Below are positions 17,577 through 27,957 of a stretch of 64,000 nt of DNA, piece after piece. The notes under the pieces were generated by a model. That model was given only the letters and a program-made list of their open reading frames with translations, was not told the origin of the DNA and ran no database searches. The stretch is from Prochlorococcus sp. AG-409-I11 (GTDB taxonomy: Bacteria > Cyanobacteriota > Cyanobacteriia > PCC-6307 > Cyanobiaceae), in NCBI GenBank assembly GCA_003215725.1, contig QCJX01000003.1, forward strand, positions 1-64,000, written 5' to 3'. The position numbers were made by a program, and so were the translations under genes. Numbering within the stretch: position 1 is the stretch's first letter; the number at the start of each line of letters is the position of its first letter.

Positions 17577-18278
17577 TTAATCAATTGTAAATAATTTCGA
17601 ATAAGACTCAGCCTTTCTCCAGTCCTCTATTGTATCTATATCAATGAACCTAGATTCTGATTGAGGCAAGCCAATTCCTGATGAATGTATGCTTTTCTTA
17701 TCCTTCCATGCAGATGTAATTCCCCAATAAAATTGACCTGCATCGTGGTAAAAAGTTTTTAAATCTTGTGTTCTTTTTAATTCTGAACTTGCATCGTAAA
17801 AAACTGGTTTATATGATTTGTCCAGGGAGAATGCCCTCTGAATTGGATGAGGATACTTCATTACAGGAAAGGCATAAGAAGCTGAGCTGCTTTTAAGCTT
17901 ATAAAAAGACTCCACTAAATCTTTAACTCTTAAGAAGGGAGTGCATGGATAGATACAACAAGTATGTGTATATTCAAAACCTTTTTTCTCCAATACTTCT
18001 ATGGCATTTTTTATTACTTCAACAGTTCCCGTATGGTCATCACTAATATGACTCCCCCTTTTGAATGGAACTTCTGCTCCGTAATCTAAGGAAATTTTAG
18101 CAATCTCATCATCATCTGTTGAGACTATCACCTTGTCAAATATATTTGCTTTTATAGAAACTGTTATTGGATAAGAAATAATAGGCTTACCGCAAAAAGA
18201 CTTTATATTTTTTCTTGCTATACGCTTGCTTCCCCCTCTGGCGGGAATAATGGCTAAACATGACACATTACTTTTCAA
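17577..18278 (-). CDS. pseF: Pseudaminic acid cytidylyltransferase
   Basis: LAIIPARGGSKRIARKNIKSFCGKPIISYPI, VSTDDDEIAKI, DAGQFYWG. Confidence 0.9.
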   Translation of the reverse strand: MKSNVSCLAIIPARGGSKRIARKNIKSFCGKPIISYPITVSIKANIFDKVIVSTDDDEIAKISLDYGAEVPFKRGSHISDDHTGTVEVIKNAIEVLEKKGFEYTHTCCIYPCTPFLRVKDLVESFYKLKSSSASYAFPVMKYPHPIQRAFSLDKSYKPVFYDASSELKRTQDLKTFYHDAGQFYWGITSAWKDKKSIHSSGIGLPQSESRFIDIDTIEDWRKAESYSKLFTID

Positions 18279-18498
18279 TTGACTTATCTCGACTCTTTTT
18301 ATTTAAGCATATAAAGCTCCTTGTCAAATATTTAATATTAATAGAAACTCAATAGAAATTTTAACGAGTAAATTTATAGAGGTAAAAATAAATTTTATAT
18401 ATAAATAATAACCTAGACTATAGATAATAAAAAACTTATCTTCTTGACTCTAGAGTTTAATTTAGGTATGTTATAATACTGTAAATATTATATTAGCC

Positions 18499-19707
18499 AT
18501 GAGGCTCAATAGGAAATACTCTTTACTATTCCTGTCTGGAATCTCTGCAATCTTATCTTTAATATTTGAAATAATTAAACCAGGACATTTTATTTCATGG
18601 TCAATAATGTTTTCGTCAGTACTAATACTTTTCTCTAGTCTAATACCCAATAAAAAATCTTCCGCTTTTCTTATATTACTCGCTTCTGTTGAGTTTTTAT
18701 TAACCATTTCAATCCTTCTTTTTTCAAAAATATCGTACTCAGCCTCTTATTTAATAAGGCCTATTCTTCAGCCTCATTCTACTATCTTTACTAAAAATAA
18801 GGTTGCTAGAACTGTATATTCACCATTAACAGGTAAATCTCTTAATCCCAATCACCCAGAGCATACTATTAATGGGTGGCGGATTGTCCCTAGCAAGCCA
18901 AATTCATATAAATATCTTATTAATCTATATGGTGGTTCGTCTACTTATGGAACGGGAGTTGTTGCTAGTAAATCCTGGGCTAATCAACTTCAGATTATTC
19001 TAAATAATAATTATCCATTTCAATATGGTATCAGAAATCTAGGTATTCCTGGTATTACAACAGTTGAGGCAATAGTTTTTCAGAGCTTTTATGATTTTGA
19101 CCCTTACTCAACCCTTTACCCCACATGTTCTATCCATTACCACGGATGGAATGACTTGAGAAATAACTTTGTTCCAAACCTAGATAATGCATATTCTCAA
19201 TGGCACCTTTTAAATAATTCTCATAGGGGCTTACTAGGCTCTCGTTACTCTTCTCTAATAGCCTTCACTTCCTTATTAAGCAGCAAATTATTTACTGCCA
19301 ATCAAATTCCTCTTGATCCTCTTGTAGTTCATAAAGATTCGCCTCAAGAACTTGACCCTAGATTAATAGAAATAGTTAAACGAAATATTCTTACTATCTC
19401 CTACCTCTCAAAACGAAATGGAGGGAAGGTAATGTTTGTACCTCAAATCTTAAACCCATATAAATTAATTGGAGAGAATCGATATGGATGGCTACCTAAT
19501 ATTAATGATGGCAATGTGATGGAACTTATAAAAGAGCTAAACAATATTATTAAAAATGAGGTTATAGCCAATGGTGACCTATATGCAGATAGTGTAAGAC
19601 AAGAAGAATTCTTAAATGATGATTTTGTAGATAATGGTCACTTCTCAGCTAAAGGGGCTAAAAAATTTGCTAATCAAGTCTATAAGTCAATTGCCAAATG
19701 CTCTTAA
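18499..19707 (+). CDS. SGNH/GDSL-type hydrolase with N-terminal TM segments
   Basis: INLYGGSSTYGTGVVASKSWANQLQ, HYHGWNDLRNN, DNGHFSAKGAKKFA. Confidence 0.8.
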   Translation: MRLNRKYSLLFLSGISAILSLIFEIIKPGHFISWSIMFSSVLILFSSLIPNKKSSAFLILLASVEFLLTISILLFSKISYSASYLIRPILQPHSTIFTKNKVARTVYSPLTGKSLNPNHPEHTINGWRIVPSKPNSYKYLINLYGGSSTYGTGVVASKSWANQLQIILNNNYPFQYGIRNLGIPGITTVEAIVFQSFYDFDPYSTLYPTCSIHYHGWNDLRNNFVPNLDNAYSQWHLLNNSHRGLLGSRYSSLIAFTSLLSSKLFTANQIPLDPLVVHKDSPQELDPRLIEIVKRNILTISYLSKRNGGKVMFVPQILNPYKLIGENRYGWLPNINDGNVMELIKELNNIIKNEVIANGDLYADSVRQEEFLNDDFVDNGHFSAKGAKKFANQVYKSIAKCS

Positions 19708-19749
19708 CACATCAATTATTTATATCTAATCTTAGTAGAAATTATAAAA

Positions 19750-21081
19750 TCAACTTGGAGTTTGTTTTAATTCATTTCTTGACTTATAAGTGATTACTGC
19801 TAAACCGTACTCACTACATGATATATTATGATTTAAGTTTTTTAGCTTATCGATTATTAGCTTTGAAGATATCGCTTTAGATTCAACATTATTTTTAGTA
19901 AACTTTTTTCTCCTTGTTTTAATTATATTTTGCAATTTCTTCGCCATTTCATACGTAGGTAGAACAAAAGTATTTATTAATTTTGCCCTATTTAATTGTA
20001 TTCTAACACTTTTCTCTGAACTTAGTTTCGATAAATTACTATTAAAGGATAAATTTTCAATATTATTCAAGTATGAATTGATTTTATGCTTCTTAAATAA
20101 ATCACGTTGATTTTCATAGGCTTTATTCAGCATACTAAAGTCATTAAATTCATTGCCTGTAATTTCAGATGGTAATTCATTACTTACAAGAGACCATCTA
20201 TTTATAGGCTTTGAATCTAGCTTAAAACACGGTATTCCTCTTATATGAGCATCTAGAACTGTTTGGCAACCTGAATGTACAACAAATGATGTGTTAACCA
20301 AATCTTCTTCATGTATATCTTTTGAAGTTGAAAAATTTATTTTAACTGAATAGTCATTAAATCTTTCTTTATAGAAGTAATAGGATTCAAATGGATGCGT
20401 TCTTATTGTTAAGCTATTTATATTTGCCTTATCTAATATATTTGTTACCCCATTACAGGCAGCTTCTCTGTCAGATGCCTTTTCAAGCAAAACCTTTAAA
20501 GTTTTTTCGAGACTCCAAAGTTTTTCACTGTATACAATATGGTTGAACTCATCTTGTATTGTTTGATATCTTGGATTAATTGTTGAAAAATTTGTATTCC
20601 ATAGGCCTGATCCTACATTTTTTTCAATCTTTATCTTAGGCAGTGACTTTATATATTCATATCTAATACTACCTGTACAGATTATATTAGGTATTTTTTT
20701 TATATCTTTAAGCTTTTTCTCCAGGAATTCTTTCTGTGATTCTCCCCAACACCAAATTTCATCAATACATGATAATTGACCTTCTGTTGCTGTAGCGAAA
20801 TAACCTTCCAGGTCATAAGGTATTCCTTCCGTATCATGAACTATATTAATAACACCATTGATGTAAGCATATTTCATTATTCTTCTATTTGCGGGTCTAG
20901 CAAAATTCCAAACTATAAAGTCAGGATTAAGCTTATTGATAGTTGAATAGGTAAGCTCTTTAGTAGGTATTAACCAAATTTTATCTGAAATGTGTAATTG
21001 GGAATTTATCGACCACCAAATAAGTGAAGGCAAGTCTCTTTGAGGATGGTCCACAAGATATATACCGGATCTCATTAGCAA
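19750..21081 (-). CDS. Surface carbohydrate biosynthesis protein (glycosyltransferase-like)
   Basis: 443 aa; YLVDHPQRDLPSLIWW, INIVHDTEGIPYDLEGYF, VVHSGCQTVLDAHIRGIPCFKLD. Confidence 0.65.
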   Translation of the reverse strand: MLMRSGIYLVDHPQRDLPSLIWWSINSQLHISDKIWLIPTKELTYSTINKLNPDFIVWNFARPANRRIMKYAYINGVINIVHDTEGIPYDLEGYFATATEGQLSCIDEIWCWGESQKEFLEKKLKDIKKIPNIICTGSIRYEYIKSLPKIKIEKNVGSGLWNTNFSTINPRYQTIQDEFNHIVYSEKLWSLEKTLKVLLEKASDREAACNGVTNILDKANINSLTIRTHPFESYYFYKERFNDYSVKINFSTSKDIHEEDLVNTSFVVHSGCQTVLDAHIRGIPCFKLDSKPINRWSLVSNELPSEITGNEFNDFSMLNKAYENQRDLFKKHKINSYLNNIENLSFNSNLSKLSSEKSVRIQLNRAKLINTFVLPTYEMAKKLQNIIKTRRKKFTKNNVESKAISSKLIIDKLKNLNHNISCSEYGLAVITYKSRNELKQTPS

Positions 21082-21194
21082 ATCAATAAATTTTTCTGAT
21101 TATACTTGCTCATAAGTATTTCTATCAATTTATTCTACTTAAAGGTTCAATCTGCTATTTAATAGTAAATAATTCAAACTTTAAAATTATGATT

Positions 21195-22199
21195 TTACTG
21201 ATTTGAAGAAAATATACAGCCAGTAACTATGTCTAGTTTGTTATACCCATTATAAAAATGAAATCTCAGTGTGTTTCTGTTGCCATTTTCAATATTGGTA
21301 AAAGGCATTCTTCTATGTAATCCATTCGTTATTGCAACTACTAGGCAATTGCCTTTGGTAGTGACTGCAAATTCTGAACTATTTAATGTATTGTTAATTG
21401 TAAATGGATCTTTGCTATTAGCATTATATACTTTAAATGAACTTTTTACCGCTTTTAAATAGTCACTCGTTATTAAATGTGTATAGGGATTGTAACCAAA
21501 GGGACTATTGTTGAACTTAATACTTTCTGGAAAATAAAATACTTTAATACACGGTATAAATCTATCAATATGAGTAATTAAATTAGGATCTAATTGTTTC
21601 TTATCGGAACCAGAAAGCCTTTGCATCGTTACCTCGTTAACAATGATCTTCTTGCCAAGTAGTCGTAGAGCTATTTTTGCTATATCATCTTTAAAATAAT
21701 TTATATAATCATCATCTAGCTTCTTTGTTTTGTAAAGCATATCATCACTAACTAATTTGCATCTCACCTTATTTCCATAGTCAAGATAACTAGAGTCTTC
21801 TTTGTCTAGGAGCAAAAACTCATTTTTTATTTTTTCAAGTTTCCATTCCGGTAAGAAATCTTCTATATAAGCAAAACCAAACTTTTTAGCATTTATACAC
21901 ATTTCGTTTATGTTTTTAGACTTTGCATCTTCTAACTTGAATTTATATAATTCTTTTTTGGCAGATTTTGCTATAGAAGAATTATATATATAGTCGAAAT
22001 TTTTATTTATCCTGCATAGACTCGTCCATATCTTTAATCTGATTGAATTGACCCTATAATTATATTTTGGCTTTCCTATGAACGTATATACTTCAGGGAA
22101 TCTCCATAACTTTAGTAAAAACTTCTTTATTCTTAATATATTCTTATTGCTATTCCCAAGACCTCTGTAGGTATTGATATTTAGTGGATTACTCTTCAT
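21195..22199 (-). CDS. Phytanoyl-CoA dioxygenase-like 2OG-Fe(II) enzyme
   Basis: THIDRFIPCIKVFYFPE (HxD) and NGLHRRMPFTNIENGNRNTLRFHFY (distal His). Confidence 0.55.
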   Translation of the reverse strand: MKSNPLNINTYRGLGNSNKNILRIKKFLLKLWRFPEVYTFIGKPKYNYRVNSIRLKIWTSLCRINKNFDYIYNSSIAKSAKKELYKFKLEDAKSKNINEMCINAKKFGFAYIEDFLPEWKLEKIKNEFLLLDKEDSSYLDYGNKVRCKLVSDDMLYKTKKLDDDYINYFKDDIAKIALRLLGKKIIVNEVTMQRLSGSDKKQLDPNLITHIDRFIPCIKVFYFPESIKFNNSPFGYNPYTHLITSDYLKAVKSSFKVYNANSKDPFTINNTLNSSEFAVTTKGNCLVVAITNGLHRRMPFTNIENGNRNTLRFHFYNGYNKLDIVTGCIFSSNQ

Positions 22200-22483
22200 G
22201 CCACTTAATTTTTTCCCTTGTAAGTTTTCATTATCATTCTAACTCTAGTTCTTTGTCAATGTAATGCACTGCTTCTGTTGTACTGTATTACTGTGCTATC
22301 AATGAAACCATTCCAGTCTTCACCTAGTCCTGCTATTTATATTGGCTCAGCACTTATCTTTCCCTGTCTCCCTTCACCTTCAATATTTGATTTACGCTTC
22401 TAATACCCTCCATAACCCCTTTTACGAAAATGCTAGCATTGCTATAATTAAACTAATTAGCACATCATATTAATTTAGTTTTT

Positions 22484-23554
22484 ATGAAGGATATTCTAGT
22501 TATAAAGCTTGGTGCTTTAGGAGATTGTTTCAGAACTTACTGTATGCTTGCAAATAATGTATCTCCATCCGTCTCTGTTCTTTTCTTAACAAATCCAACC
22601 ATTAGCAAGTATGTTCCCCCTAGAGAGAATATAAGAATAAAAGGCCTTCGGATAATGTCTTCGAATATTTCCATAATCTACAAGATCAAGGAATTATTTA
22701 TTTTAGTTCGATTAATTACTCGATTTAAATATGTTTTTTTACTACACCCTAGTAAGTTTTTCGTAAAGGTATTCAGCTTTTTTGCTTGGCAGGCCTTTAA
22801 AACAAGACTGTATTCTCTAACACGCTCAACTCCTTCGCAGTTTGAATCTTATATTTCTAACCAAGTTCATTGGTTGATGCCAGAGATAATTCTTTTGAAT
22901 AAATTAAATAACACATTATCTAACACAATAATAAATTATTCTTTACACTCTAAATCCGCTATAAACTTGTCAACAAGAAAATCTATAAATCAAGGAAAGT
23001 CTAAATTTAAAATTGTTATTTTCCCTTCTACAGGTAATTATATTCAAAAAACTTCTAATAGAGATATCTCCCCTGATTCACTTTTTCAATTAACTTCAAG
23101 ACTGACTCAAATTTCAGGCAATGTACATATTACAGCTGTTGCAAGATCTAAGATATATCATAATCAATTTATCGAATTGATTAACTCAAATGATTTTACA
23201 AATGATCAATTTACTAACCATCTCCTTGGCCTTACAGAGGAGGGCTTGTTGAATATCATTCAATCATCAGATCTAATTATATGTGTTGATTCCTTTCCAA
23301 TGTACCTGTCGCTATCTTACTCTAAGAATATTATTATTATTTCAGGCCCTACGAACCCTTCTCATTTTGTTGATAATCTTCGCCAATCTAATCTAAAAAT
23401 CTTTTCACCTGAAGAAAATACTTGTAGACATTGTTATTCAACCTCAGATGGTGGGAATTCCCCTATGTATAAATGTTCTAACCCAACTTGTATGAGCGAA
23501 AGGGATTACAGCCTTATTGCGCAGGAAGCAATGAAAATTCTTTCTAATAATTAA
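22484..23554 (+). CDS. Glycosyltransferase family 9 (heptosyltransferase-like)
   Basis: DILVIKLGALGDCFRT N-terminus, DLIICVDSFPMYLSLS and IIISGPTNPSHF near the C-terminus. Confidence 0.8.
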   Translation: MKDILVIKLGALGDCFRTYCMLANNVSPSVSVLFLTNPTISKYVPPRENIRIKGLRIMSSNISIIYKIKELFILVRLITRFKYVFLLHPSKFFVKVFSFFAWQAFKTRLYSLTRSTPSQFESYISNQVHWLMPEIILLNKLNNTLSNTIINYSLHSKSAINLSTRKSINQGKSKFKIVIFPSTGNYIQKTSNRDISPDSLFQLTSRLTQISGNVHITAVARSKIYHNQFIELINSNDFTNDQFTNHLLGLTEEGLLNIIQSSDLIICVDSFPMYLSLSYSKNIIIISGPTNPSHFVDNLRQSNLKIFSPEENTCRHCYSTSDGGNSPMYKCSNPTCMSERDYSLIAQEAMKILSNN

Positions 23555-23610
23555 TCTACGAACTTTTACTTTTACTTTCTTGTCTTAATTAGATTCATTT
23601 AGTTTAATTT

Positions 23611-23859
23611 TTACCAGTATGGGTCCTCAAATAGTTCTATTTTAAAGTACTTTTCCTCTTTTATATGAACTTTATTTATACAGCATCTTATAACTTCTCC
23701 ATTTATTTCAATTTCGCACGAACCGCAGCTGCCTCTTAGGCAGCCTGTATTTATTATGATTCCTTCTTTTTTTGCAATTTCTATCCAGTCATCTCCTTCT
23801 TTTACTGTTGAATTCTTTCCATTAGGCCAAACTACCTTTGCCACTTTATTACTTTTCAT
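23611..23859 (-). CDS. 2Fe-2S ferredoxin-like protein
   Basis: CLRGSCGSCEIEINGEVIRCC motif; 4-bp overlap with cobQ. Confidence 0.85.
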   Translation of the reverse strand: MKSNKVAKVVWPNGKNSTVKEGDDWIEIAKKEGIIINTGCLRGSCGSCEIEINGEVIRCCINKVHIKEEKYFKIELFEDPYW

Positions 23860-25367
23860 TTTAGTATTATCTTTAATCGAAGGTGTTCTTCTATTGTATT
23901 AGCAATAGTATCTATTGCTTTTTCAATATATTTACTATAGTCAGATATATTTAGTTTTAGTGGTTCTAGTCCTTTTCTTTCCCTTAGTTTATTTAACCAT
24001 AACCTTCTCCATTTTGAATTGTTAAAAATTCCATGTAGATAAGTCCCGCCAGCCTCTAAATGTCCATTTTTTAATTTTATCCAGCCAATTGATTCATCTT
24101 CAGCGAGATTAATTAAATCACCATTTAAATCCAAATTTCTTGTTGTACCATAATGTAATTCGTAACCATCTATTGATATTCTTTCTGGCCATGTGGCTAC
24201 TACTCTTCTTTGTCTTAAAACCTTTTCTTTGTTAAAAACAGTTTTGATTGGAATGATATTTAGACCTTTTACCTTTGATTTTAAATTTTTCATATCACTT
24301 TCTAGTTCATATTGGTCTTCTAGTTCATATCCCAACATTTGCATCCCACCGCATATACCAAAAACACATCCACCTTTATTGATATAACTTTTAATTTCTT
24401 TGTCAAAACCCATCTTTTTTATTTGCTCAAGATCTTTTATTGTTTGTTTACTTCCTGGAATTATTAGTGAATCAGGGTTACCTATAGCCTCACCAGGCTC
24501 AACCCATCTTAATTTGACTGAAGGCTCCGATTCCAGTGGGTCTAAGTCAGAAAAATTGCTTATTGAATTTATTTTAAGTATGGCAATCTCTACTTCTATT
24601 TCTGTTTCTTGTTTTATGATTTTCCTTTCGAATAGATCTAATGTATCTTCGGTTGGGAACATCTCTTTTACATATGGAATAACTCCCAAAACTGGAATCC
24701 CTGTATAATTTTCTATCCATTCGCGTCCACTATCAAACAGGGTTATATCACCACGAAATCTATTTATTATTATTCCTTTTATTAACTTTCTTTCTTCTGG
24801 TTTAAGCAATGATAACGTACCCACAATTTGGGCGAATACTCCTCCTCTTTCAATATCAGCCACTAGGATACAATTAGCATTAACTAATTTAGCTATTCTC
24901 ATATTAGTTAAATCCCTATGAAGCAGATTTACTTCTACAGGACTTCCTGCTCCTTCTATTACCAATCTGTAGTCAATATGCTCACTATTTAATTGATTTA
25001 ATGCTTTTTTGATTACATTAAGACCGCTATCGAACCATTTTTCGTAATAATCTCTAGCTGTACAGCTTCCTACGCTTTTTCCTAAATGAATTATTTCGCT
25101 AGTGCAATCACCTTTTGGTTTTAATAAAATTGGATTCATAGCACATATTGGCTCTACTCTTGATGCCCAAGCTTGAACAGCTTGAGAGTAAGCCATTTCT
25201 CCCCCATCAATATCTACCCAAGCGTTATTACTCATGTTTTGCCCTTTAAATGGGATGGGACTTTCTCCCATTCGATTAAGCACTCTGCATAATGCGGTGC
25301 AAACTAGTGATTTACCGGCTCCACTTGAGGTTCCAATCACCATTAATGGTTTTTTAGTTAGGGACAT
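23856..25367 (-). CDS. cobQ: Cobyric acid synthase
   Basis: MVIGTSSGAGKSLVCTALCRVL, PFKGQNMSNNAWV, CGGMQMLG, GTYLHGIF. Confidence 0.95.
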   Translation of the reverse strand: MSLTKKPLMVIGTSSGAGKSLVCTALCRVLNRMGESPIPFKGQNMSNNAWVDIDGGEMAYSQAVQAWASRVEPICAMNPILLKPKGDCTSEIIHLGKSVGSCTARDYYEKWFDSGLNVIKKALNQLNSEHIDYRLVIEGAGSPVEVNLLHRDLTNMRIAKLVNANCILVADIERGGVFAQIVGTLSLLKPEERKLIKGIIINRFRGDITLFDSGREWIENYTGIPVLGVIPYVKEMFPTEDTLDLFERKIIKQETEIEVEIAILKINSISNFSDLDPLESEPSVKLRWVEPGEAIGNPDSLIIPGSKQTIKDLEQIKKMGFDKEIKSYINKGGCVFGICGGMQMLGYELEDQYELESDMKNLKSKVKGLNIIPIKTVFNKEKVLRQRRVVATWPERISIDGYELHYGTTRNLDLNGDLINLAEDESIGWIKLKNGHLEAGGTYLHGIFNNSKWRRLWLNKLRERKGLEPLKLNISDYSKYIEKAIDTIANTIEEHLRLKIILK

Positions 25368-25371
25368 TTTT

Positions 25372-25746
25372 TTATCTCAATATCCATCTTCGGTAAAACC
25401 AGTCACGTATATATTGAACAAGGTTAGGAGTATAAGTAGGTTGTGTTTTTATTATTTGAATAATTTGCCTACCTAATGGTGTTAGTCGAACTTTAGAAGT
25501 AAGGCCTTGGCCATCGACCTCTCTGCGTAATATACCAATTTTTATAAGTGATCTAAAAGTTGTCTCTATAGAAGTCGTTTCTTTTAAACACTGCATATTT
25601 TTTTTGGTGTACTTCTCTATTTCCTTTAATACATTTTCTGCATCTATTCCACTAAGATTTGCTGCTTTATAAAATAGTAAGTTAAAAGGAAGGCATCTCA
25701 ATACTTTGATTGACCTATTGATAATCCTTTGATTAATAAGTTGCAT
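25372..25746 (-). CDS. Conserved cyanobacterial hypothetical protein
   Basis: 124 aa ORF immediately upstream of cobQ on the same strand. Confidence 0.55.
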   Translation of the reverse strand: MQLINQRIINRSIKVLRCLPFNLLFYKAANLSGIDAENVLKEIEKYTKKNMQCLKETTSIETTFRSLIKIGILRREVDGQGLTSKVRLTPLGRQIIQIIKTQPTYTPNLVQYIRDWFYRRWILR

Positions 25747-25818
25747 GTTGTTTATTTAATGGTTTTTGAAGCTTTCTTTTTAACAGTTTATTGTTATCTC
25801 TAGATTTTCTCAATTGCT

Positions 25819-26442
25819 TTGTTGATACTTGCATCTGCTTCTAAAGCGCGTCATCAATTGCTTGAAAATGTTGGGATCTCTCATAGAGTAATTGCTAGTG
25901 ATGTTGATGAAGATACCTTTAAAGAATCTGACCCTTTGACCCTTGTTGAATCCCTTTCTATCGCAAAGGCTCAATCAGTAGCAACTAAAATTATCACGAA
26001 ATACAAAGATCAATATTTTCATTTTGAGAATTTAGCCTTGCTTGCCTGTGACTCTGTTTTTGAGTTCGAGGGAGAAATTTTTGGAAAACCTAGGAATACG
26101 CAAGAGGCAATTTATAGGTTGTTAAGGATGTCATCAAAAAGTGGGTATATTCATACAGGGCATTGTTTCTTGTTTAGACCTAATTTTAAAGAAGATAATT
26201 ACAAAAAAGAATTTCGTGGGATGCTAAAAAAAGTTGTAACTACAAAAGTATCTTTTTCAAAGATGACTTTAGATGATATTCGTTTGTATGTTAGTACAGG
26301 AGAGCCCTTGCAATGTGCTGGAGGGTTTGCTTTAGAAGGGAAAGGAGCTGTTTTTATTAAAAGTCTAGATGGATGTTATAGCAATGTTATTGGAATTAGT
26401 TTGCCATGGCTAAAGACTGCATTTTTTGAAGCTAAAATTTAA
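25819..26442 (+). CDS. maf: Maf-like nucleotide pyrophosphatase
   Basis: LILASASKARHQLLENVGI ... CDSVFEFEGEIFGKP ... CAGGFALEGKGAVFI. Confidence 0.92.
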   Translation: MLILASASKARHQLLENVGISHRVIASDVDEDTFKESDPLTLVESLSIAKAQSVATKIITKYKDQYFHFENLALLACDSVFEFEGEIFGKPRNTQEAIYRLLRMSSKSGYIHTGHCFLFRPNFKEDNYKKEFRGMLKKVVTTKVSFSKMTLDDIRLYVSTGEPLQCAGGFALEGKGAVFIKSLDGCYSNVIGISLPWLKTAFFEAKI

Positions 26443-26512
26443 GTTTTTTATAAATATAAGTTTTAAATTATTTCATCACTTGAGTTATAAAAATATTCGT
26501 ATTATTGCTCAT

Positions 26513-26546
26513 AATAAAAGCCCTCACAAAAGTGAGGGCTTTTATT
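26513..26546. terminator. Bidirectional rho-independent terminator
   Basis: Perfect 15-bp stem: aataaaagccctcac-aaaa-gtgagggcttttatt, between convergent maf and psbC. Confidence 0.92.
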
Positions 26547-26571
26547 ATTTATAGAACAGTGATTTGCTTAC

Positions 26572-27957
26572 TTAGTCTAAGTCAGGCATTGAAAGAGCAG
26601 GTTCAGTCTTGCGATCGATACCTTTTTCAAAACCAGCTGCAGCAGCACGTGCTCTTCCTGCATGCCATAGGTGTCCAATAAATGTAAACCAGGCAAGGAA
26701 GAAATGAGCTGAAGCGAGCCATTGACGAAGGTTAACGAAATTAACCGCATTAGGCTCTGTGATGATTCCACCAACTGAGTTGATAGAAGCATTCGGTGCA
26801 TGGGTCATATATTCAGCAGCTCGGCGAACTTGCCATGGCTGAATATCATTTTGAATCTTATCAAGACTCAAACCATTAGGACCTCTTAAAGGTTCAAGCC
26901 ATGGTCCTCTGAAGTCCCAGAAACGCATTGTTTCACCACCGAAGATGATTTCTCCAGTTGGTGAACGCATTAGGTACTTGCCCAGACCAGTTGGACCCAT
27001 TGTGGTTCCTACGTTTGCACCAATTCTTTGGTCTCTTACAAGGAATGTGAAGCTTTGAGCTTGAGACGCTTCAGCATTAGTAGGACCATAGAACTCGGAA
27101 GGATAAGCAGTGTTATTGAACCAAATGAAGGTTGAAGCAAAAAATGCTGCAACACAAAGTCCACCTAGTGCATAAGCGAGATACCCCTCACCATTCCATA
27201 TGAAGGCTCTTCTAGCCCAACCATATGGTTTGGTTTGCATGTGGAAGTGTCCACCTACAAGTTCGAGAATTGCAAGATAAATGTGACCACCAACTATATC
27301 CTCCATTGAGTTCACGCCTACAAGGTTTCCTCCACCACCCCATGGGGTTTGGAATAGATAACCAAAAATGACGCCAGGGTCAAGTGTTGGATTAATTAAA
27401 CGGACTTCTCCTCCTCCTGGTGCCCAGGTGTCATAAGCCCCTCCAAGGAACATCCAGTTCAATGAGAAGAGTAGTGAACCCAAGCCAAGAACACAAAGGT
27501 GACGACCAAGAATGGTTGTCATTTGATTCTTGTCTCTCCAGTCTGTAGAGAAGAAAGGGAAGGCCTCCTCTAGTTTTTCTGGGCCTGCAAGAGAGTGATA
27601 TATACCCCCAAAGCCAAGAACAGCTGAAGCAACTAAGTGAACAACACCCGCTGCAAAGAATGGGTATATGTCAATTACTTCTCCACCAGGTCCAATTCCA
27701 TAGCCAAACATGGCTACGTGAGGAATAAGGATTAAACCTTGTTCCCACATTGGTTTGTCAAAGGTGAAATGACTTACCTCATAGAGCAACATTGCTCCTG
27801 CCCAGAAGACCATTAGGCCAGCATGGGCTACATGTGCTCCTAATAGGCGACCAGAAAGATTGATGAGACGCGCGTTACCGGCATACCAGGCGTAACCGGT
27901 GGAGTCTTGGTCATACCCCTGACGCTTGAAAAAGCTTAAATTAGAGGGCGTTTCCAC
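26572..27957 (-). CDS. psbC: Photosystem II CP43
   Basis: GTG start at 27955-27957 ([47 protein letters not shown]); overlaps the psbD 3' end by 17 bp. The ORF track extends upstream to 27984. Confidence 0.97.
   Translation of the reverse strand: METPSNLSFFKRQGYDQDSTGYAWYAGNARLINLSGRLLGAHVAHAGLMVFWAGAMLLYEVSHFTFDKPMWEQGLILIPHVAMFGYGIGPGGEVIDIYPFFAAGVVHLVASAVLGFGGIYHSLAGPEKLEEAFPFFSTDWRDKNQMTTILGRHLCVLGLGSLLFSLNWMFLGGAYDTWAPGGGEVRLINPTLDPGVIFGYLFQTPWGGGGNLVGVNSMEDIVGGHIYLAILELVGGHFHMQTKPYGWARRAFIWNGEGYLAYALGGLCVAAFFASTFIWFNNTAYPSEFYGPTNAEASQAQSFTFLVRDQRIGANVGTTMGPTGLGKYLMRSPTGEIIFGGETMRFWDFRGPWLEPLRGPNGLSLDKIQNDIQPWQVRRAAEYMTHAPNASINSVGGIITEPNAVNFVNLRQWLASAHFFLAWFTFIGHLWHAGRARAAAAGFEKGIDRKTEPALSMPDLD

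Noticed and set aside
26577-26801. ORF 74 aa in another minus frame inside psbC
   Set aside because: Shadow frame of psbC.
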